A stretch of 64,000 nt of DNA, taken from Larimichthys crocea (taxonomy: Eukaryota > Chordata > Actinopteri > Sciaenidae). Of the stretch, positions 52,151 to 64,000 are shown piece after piece. The DNA is taken from NCBI RefSeq assembly GCF_000972845.2, contig NC_040032.1, positions 11,444,334-11,508,333 on the forward strand, read 5' to 3'. How positions within the stretch are numbered: position 1 is the stretch's first letter; every line of letters starts with the position of its first letter. The position numbers and the translations under genes were made by a program. Below the pieces are notes generated by a model. It saw only the letters and a list, made by a program, of their open reading frames with translations, was not told where the DNA came from and searched no databases.

Positions 52151-53599
52151 AGGCAACAAAATTAATAAAAGGATAGTCTTCTCTTGTCGGTGTATCCGTG
52201 TAGAGAATGTCTCATTTTATGATTGATTACTCGAAACACTGAACCTGATTCACACGTCTGACATTCAGTATAGAACTACATTTGTGTGTGTGTGTAATGA
52301 GTCAGGAGTTGCAGTGTGAGGGGAGGTGTGTCAGTGCGGAGGATGGGTGATTACAGTGGACAGTAATCCTGCAGATGGATTAGCAGGTGGTATTAGGAGA
52401 AGTGGGGGTGTAGCACACTGCCACCTCTGAACTGTCACAATATGGAGCATCGACTCGGTCTGCTTCACCCCCTGCAACACGCACCGGATATTATAACACA
52501 CGCTGGACATTGTAACGCACATTTTTTGTTATGATCAGATGACAAGAGCGACTGATGAATAAGTTGTCAAGACTACAGTGTTGATATGCTGCTGAGCCCG
52601 GTTACATCGCTCGACACCAGCCTCCCTCCTGGTCAACATTCGCCCACGCCCCGGGCCTGAAAACCCCCTTCACTCAGTAGTCCAAAAACTGGGCAGAGAA
52701 CAAACTGAAGTACCAGTAGCTAACAGCAGCTACAGCTGGCAGATGTTTACTTTATTGTCCATCAGAAAAATCCTCAGACATATCAGTGAAATAGTTGGTG
52801 GTGTGCACAAAGTTACATAGTGTAAGAACAGACGTACGAGTCAGTGTGACATCAACATGATTTTTCAAAACAAACTTACAACCTGTGTCAGTCCTAATAT
52901 TGCAGTAGTAGATGTTTTCTTTATTGAAGCTGAGAATGAAGGCGATATACTCAACTAACTGCTGTATGATGAAAACAAATATTGATGAACCAGCTCCTAA
53001 ATCAGTTGATGATATGAAAACTGAGTCACTATTCCTACACTTATTCTTGCACTTATATTACAGTGCACAAGTACAGCGGAAGAGAGTAACATGATTAAAA
53101 ACCAGCAGACATTTCATGTCAGGTTTAAAAAGCTTCCTCTGTTCCTTAGAGTTGTTTTGTTTCTGGTATCTCGGCCAGCTAATTCCATTAGAGGTTAATG
53201 ACAACAGATCAGGTGTGAACAGAACGATGTTGGATTAATCTATGCACCTAAAATTCACATAATCCAGGAGTTTCTCCTCCATGCCTTATTTCTTCTGCTG
53301 TTTTTTTTCCCTCAGCATTTATCAGTTAAAGATGAACTTTCTTTTAAATATTTACATTTTTGTAGGAGTCAACATTTAAATTTGCTTTTCATCGTTTTAA
53401 ATGTAGCATTCTTCCACCGTTGGGGCCAACTTTCATCTTGTCAGGAATAAATAAACCAGCTGACCAGCAGGAGAGGAAACATTAGTTATCACTGACATCT
53501 GCTGGACAAACATCTTTAACTGTCTTTGAATGTGACTGACCGGATTTGTTTGCATCCATTTAAATACAATTATTTTAATACCTTCAGTATTTATTGTTC

Positions 53600-54198
53600 G
53601 TAGGGCCAGTGATGTTGTGGGGGTGCAGATGGACTCGCTGACTGTGGTGTTTGGAAAGGTGGATGCTGTCTAAGGTGTCGGGCTATTTTGGACAATGACT
53701 CCCACCCAGTCCATGAGGTGCTGGACAGACTTAGAAGCAGCTTCAGTCAGAGACTGCTGGCACCAAGATGCTCCACAGAGAGACACAAGAAGTCTTTCCT
53801 ACCTGTGAGCATCAGTCTCTACAACTCCTCCCTCAAAATAACAGAGTAGCTATCGAACTTGCTTGTGCAATACATAAGTGAAATCTTCCACACATGCATC
53901 CTGCACTTTAAATAATCAGTGTATTCTCTGTACAGTCTCTCAAAGACTAAATTCTTTATAAGGTTTTAGATTTACATATTGCATAGTTCACTGTTACTTG
54001 TTTTTTATTTTACTGTTACTGGTTTTATTTAACTGTTATTTATACATGTGTATATAGTATAAAACAGGATATCTGTATAGTGTTAAAATGTTTTTCTTGC
54101 TATTACTACTATCACACTTACCGTTTGGGAGCTGCTGTAACAAAAACAATTTCCCTGCAGGGATTAATAAAGTATTTCTGATTCTGATTCTGATTGTA
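53600..54198 (+). mobile_element. Non-LTR retrotransposon 3' end, copy 1
   Basis: An open segment reads ILDNDSHPVHEVLDRLRSSF then SQRLLAPRCSTERHKKSFLP and VSISLYNSSLK, the C-terminal end of a LINE ORF2 (to a stop near 53,848). It is followed by a 3' UTR ending CCCTGCAGGGATTAATAAAG and TATTTC(TGATTC)n. The 3' half is nearly identical to 62,601-62,856. Confidence 0.8.
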
Positions 54199-54274
54199 GC
54201 TCTGTCCTGTCGAGTTTCTCGTTTCTTAAAGGTTTATTTTCACAGTTTTTTCATTGTACCGTTGACCCTTTGAC

Positions 54275-54645
54275 AGACGAGTCCTACAGAAGGCTCGGTC
54301 CATCCTGTCTAGCCCTGACCACCCGTTGTTGCAGGAATTTATTTCTCTGCCGTCTGGACGGAGATACATGCTACCTAGGGCACGAACAAATAGTTATAAA
54401 TTCTCCTTTGTTCCACGTGCAATCAATGCAATTAATTTGCACAACTCTTAAATTGCACCGTTCTTGAGGCATTTGTTTATCTTTTTACTCCATTTAGGAT
54501 TGTTTAAATCAAGTTTCGGTTGTTTTACTTTGCGTCATTGTTCTATGTCACTGTTTGTCTATTTATTGTTTGTTGTGTAAGTTGCATTGTCACTGCAAAT
54601 CAAATTTCCCCTGGAGGGACAATAAAGCTCTGAACTGAACTGAAA
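54275..54645 (+). mobile_element. Second, different non-LTR retrotransposon 3' end
   Basis: An open segment reads KARSILSSPDHPLLQEFISL then PSGRRYMLPRARTNSYKFSF and VPRAINAINLHNS followed by TAA, a LINE ORF2 C terminus. The tail ends GGGACAATAAAGCTC(TGAAC)n. It lies immediately after copy 1 of the other family. Confidence 0.8.
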
Positions 54646-54699
54646 GAATGAACTGCGTTAACCTACATATGACGAATACACCTGAAAACTAATTATGTT

Positions 54700-55030
54700 T
54701 GATTAAATTAATCCTTTATTGTATAATTTGTTCTTTATTTGTTCTTTATTTATCAAAGGATAACCCCTTGAGATGTATCATCTCATTTTCGAGGGGGTCC
54801 TTGTTGCCAACAGAGATATACAATGTTTACATACGATACAAAGACGCAGACATCCATTCACCACAATGCTCCAATAGGCCCCTCCCCCATGCATATACAT
54901 GGACAAAATAAGAATGACACAAAACACAACTGCAGCAATATAAAAGCAAAACTAGGGCTATTTTTATACATATGCACACATGCACACAGAGCACTTATGC
55001 ATGCCCACCTATAAATAAAATCAAAAACAA
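54700..55030 (-). repeat. Retrotransposon-like 3' end, minus orientation
   Basis: It contains CTTGAGATGTATCATCTCAT then TTTCGAGGGGGTCC, the reverse of a fish LINE 3' end known to me, preceded by TTTATT stretches (AATAAA on the minus strand). Confidence 0.55.
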
Positions 55031-55326
55031 GAACAGGATTGTTAGTATTTATGTTATTCTTTGCTTCTTTACTTGACCTGATTGTGAAATATCCCGATAG
55101 ACCTGAACGCAGCTTGTCACAGAACCGGATGTTTTGTTTTCAGGAGAGTTTCACTCATTTTCAGTCAGACGAGAGAACCAGCAGAACCAGCAGAACCAGC
55201 TGTTAGAGACTTTTCTGTCTCTAAGATAAATAATAACACATAAAATCACACTGTGGAGGTTTAAACTTAAACTTAAGCAGCTCTCTGACCGGTTGTGACT
55301 CGTGACCCGACGATGAACCGTTAGTC

Positions 55327-55383
55327 CGTGTCCACTTCACGGTCCACTTCACGGTCCCGGTCCCGGTCCCGGTCCACCTCACC
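55327..55383 (+). repeat. Mini-repeats in the kptn 5' leader
   Basis: TCCACTTCACGG occurs twice (55,331-55,354), followed by TCCCGG three times (55,355-55,372), ending 12 nt before the ATG. No TATA box is seen upstream. Confidence 0.85.
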
Positions 55384-61802
<6,419 letters not shown>

Positions 61803-61963
61803 AAAAAACAAGAACTGTGCCTTCTGTTTACATGTGGATCGTCCTGATGGTTCAGACTGAACGTCACACACTGCTGCCCGAAACACTGAATACTGAATAC
61901 AAGAAAGTGAAGAGCTCACATCAATGTGCTGTAGATAGTGTACAGTAATTTACAGATAATAAA
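61803..61963 (+). terminator. kptn 3' UTR and polyadenylation signal
   Basis: A short 3' UTR ending at AATAAA, 61,958-61,963, followed by a TTTGCATCC/TGTTTGTT-rich stretch. Confidence 0.7.
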
Positions 61964-62389
61964 TGACACATTTGCATCCATACACTCTGATTGTTTGTTC
62001 TTTCTTTGTGCAATTCATTTGACTTCATCTTGATTTTCATAATGTTACTTTTAATTAAAGATTTAATTTCTAGAATATGACATAAATGTAATATGTTTAC
62101 ATCAATGTAGTGGCAATACAAGAACAAAAAAAAGCCACTTGACTTTATTGCATTTTATTTTAATGCAGATTAATGAATGAATGACTCGTAAACATGAAAC
62201 CCACAGAGACAGACATGCAGTTGAAAAATTGTGGCTTCCCTAGTTGCTGATTCTCTACAGCTGATCTCTCCGTGACCTTCAAGTCAACAAAAACACATTT
62301 TTTATTTGTCTAATGTGTTTTTATTGTGCTGTTTGGATGTTTGATGTTTTCACCGTGTAAAGTGTCTTTTGAGTATCTAGAAAAACCTT

Positions 62390-62885
62390 TTAAAATGTAT
62401 TATTTTTAACCTTTTATATCCACAGACGCAGAGGGTCCTCTCTGGCGGAATCCACCATGTTTCTACAGTAGCTCAGAACAGACAAACTAAACTCTGTCTC
62501 CACATGGGAGCTTTGACATTTTACAGCATCTTGCAGTGTCTCCTTAACGCTACGAAGCAGAGGGTGAAATGAGGCGGTTACAATCCACAGTTCACAGCTG
62601 TATTCTCTGTACAGTCTCTGAAAAACTAAATTCTTTTTTTAGATTTACATATTGCATAGTTCACTGTTACTTGTTTTTTATTTAATTGTTATTTATACAT
62701 GTGTGTGTATAGTGTTAAAATAGGATATCGTATAGGTGTATAGTGTTAGTTTTGTTTTCTTGTTCACTTACTATCTCACTTACCGTTTGGGAGCTGCTGT
62801 AACAAAAACAATTTCCCTGCAGGGATTAATAAAGTATTTCTGATTCTGATTAGATGCCATTAAACTCTCTGCACTGGTCCTTTAA
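62390..62885 (+). mobile_element. MITE-like repeat interrupted by a retrotransposon tail
   Basis: The left part (CAGAGGGTCCTCTCTGGCGG, GAACAGACAAACTAAACTCT, CAATCCACAGTTCACAGCTG) and the right part (AGATGCCATTAAACTCTCTG then CACTGGTCCTTTAAC, 62,854-62,885) are the two sides of the family seen at 18,020 and 51,248. Between them lies the 62,601-62,853 retrotransposon end. Confidence 0.75.
62601..62853 (+). mobile_element. Non-LTR retrotransposon 3' end, copy 2 (5'-truncated)
   Basis: It runs from TATTCTCTGTACAGTCTCTG to TATTTCTGATTCTGATT and is almost identical to 53,920-54,198, including ACCGTTTGGGAGCTGCTGTA. Only the 3' UTR is present, as expected for 5'-truncated LINE insertion. Confidence 0.85.
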
Positions 62886-63784
62886 CAAGTCAGAAACAGG
62901 TGCAGCCTTTTTATTTTTTTTTAATGTATTTTTAGTGTTAGAAAATAAAAAATACAATCAATTATATTTTAATGTGGAAGTTGAGATGACTCATTGCTGA
63001 GTGTTACATAATGTTTTAGGTCCCTCCTCTGTTATCATTTTTGGCTCAGGGGTTCAAAAAAGAAAAAGAAAAAGTCAAACTGAAGTATAAAACGAGGACA
63101 AACTAATGAAACATCTTTAACAGACAGTGAGCTGACATGGAAAAGCTCCTCGCCTCACATCAGATCAGATCTTGGCTTGCCTGGCCTCGTCTTTCGGCCG
63201 GTCAGTGGCACTGTAGTCCTCCGTGGAGCTCCCAAACTCTATTTCTTCCCCTCTTGCACTACAAAAGGCAACAATAACAACAGCCGCACTTATCACACAG
63301 GAGGACTTCAGCAGAGAAACATGACGTGAAGATGACTTGAGACCTCCTCGAAGCTGTTGCACTTGTTTTTTAAATGGCTGGTCTCCTCTCACACTGAGCT
63401 GCTGCTTTATTTTAAGGCGCGGGTTGTTTTTGCGCGTCAACAATAAGGAGCATGCCGTTGGAGCGGTGGACGGTGTGTGCGCGTTAAATGAGCGCATTTC
63501 ACTCAATGGGATTTTTATATTTAGCTCCGTGAAAGAGGCAGAGAGAGAGGAGGGGGGGACGACAGCGACGAGCAAGCGGAAAGAGGAGACCCTGATCCCG
63601 GTGTTGTCTGACATTTTGATCCCTTTGAGAGCGTTTCGAGACACCCAAAACTTGTCGTTCATATCGCGGTGCGCGTAATCGGGATATGTGGTAGTGTGAG
63701 GGCGCTGTGTGTGTGTGTGCGTGTGTGTTTGTGTGTGTGTGAGGGCAATAGCGCAAATTTATCTACAGCTCCGGAGGAAAAAAG

Positions 63785-63959
63785 ATGATGATGGCCGGTG
63801 GTGGAGGAGCAGCCGTGGAGCATAACGGGATATACTCAAATCCGAACCTCCACAGCCTGCAGCAGCCCCTCATGGACGCGGATAACGCGGACTCCCGCAA
63901 ACGACCGCTGGAAACTCCGGCGGAGGAGGCCGGCTGTACCAAGCGCACCAACATTGGAG
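63785..63959 (+). CDS. nova2: NOVA-family KH RNA-binding protein, first coding exon (partial gene)
   Basis: It encodes 58 residues and one base: a glycine-rich start (MMMAGGGGAAVEHNG) then DSRKRPLETPAEEAGCTKRT and NIG, before donor GTAAGA. NOVA proteins begin with DSRKRPLExPPE...TKRxNTGE just ahead of KH1. LETP and CTKR resemble NOVA2 more than NOVA1, and NOVA2 neighbours KPTN and CRX on human 19q13. NOVA proteins bind YCAY clusters and control neuronal alternative splicing. The KH domains lie beyond the window. The first of three consecutive ATGs is taken as the start; which is used is unknown. Confidence 0.88.
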
Positions 63960-64000
63960 GTAAGACACACACAAGAAGCAGCTCATCCACCGTGCACCTC

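Larger units (their letters stand above)
48311..55383. other. crx-kptn intergenic region
   Basis: No gene is recognised in 7 kb. It contains CA microsatellites, scattered TAATCC sites (50,444; 52,364; 52,377), a TTAA-bounded MITE (51,248-51,536) and several non-LTR retrotransposon 3' ends (51,960-52,150; 53,600-55,030). Confidence 0.6.
61964..63784. other. kptn-nova2 intergenic region and nova2 5' leader
   Basis: Besides the nested repeat, the last 350 bp are CpG-rich with TG/GCG tracts (63,701-63,741) and probably contain the nova2 promoter and leader. The minus-strand open frame 63,165-63,662 has no recognised domain. Confidence 0.55.

Noticed and set aside
63165..63662. 165-codon open frame on the minus strand upstream of nova2
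   Set aside because: CpG-rich promoter DNA often lacks stops by chance. No domain or conserved motif seen.

Overview
This window is nuclear DNA from a ray-finned fish, probably a percomorph teleost. The evidence is vertebrate spliced genes with small exons and GT/AG introns, many (CA/GT)n microsatellites, and interspersed repeats of familiar fish types: degraded non-LTR retrotransposon 3' ends with GATTCT-type tails and MITE-like elements bounded by TTAA. No bacterial operon, phage or CRISPR structure is present. All protein calls come from my own translation of the exons and from recalled family sequences; no database search was possible.

Layout. Positions 1-35,286 (+) hold most of one large gene, a PX-SH3-RhoGAP protein of the ARHGAP32/ARHGAP33 family. 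Eighteen constitutive exons join without a frame break into 1,841 codons plus stop; the first exons lie upstream of the window. A phase-symmetric 25-codon cassette exon (12,363-12,437) and a GC-rich candidate alternative first exon (ending 16,918) lie in its largest introns. The 3' UTR ends near 36,873. Positions 39,667-42,129 (+) carry a histone H3.3 gene with a non-coding first exon and three coding exons, whose promoter side is built of tandem ~186 bp repeats and whose first intron carries a regularly spaced CCAAT array. Positions 46,362-48,310 (-) carry crx, a three-exon OTX-class homeobox gene. Positions 55,384-61,802 (+) carry kptn (kaptin) in 12 exons. The window ends in the first coding exon of a NOVA-family RNA-binding protein gene, most likely nova2 (63,785-63,959, +).

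The genes are not an operon and do not form a pathway. Their order carries some meaning: CRX, KPTN and NOVA2 are all on human 19q13, so that part is conserved vertebrate synteny, while the first gene has an ARHGAP32-like C terminus although ARHGAP32 maps to human 11q24 and ARHGAP33 to 19q13. The space around crx holds clusters of GGATTA/TAATCC, the site bound by K50 homeodomains such as CRX itself, which suggests auto- or cross-regulation.

The most notable non-coding structures are the repeat-built H3.3 promoter, the helically phased CCAAT array, the TAATCC cluster between H3.3 and crx, a 754 bp element with perfect 23 bp terminal inverted repeats, a retrotransposon tail nested in a MITE, and a 28 bp direct duplication of the kptn exon 1 splice donor. 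I found no convincing evidence for an unknown multi-gene system.
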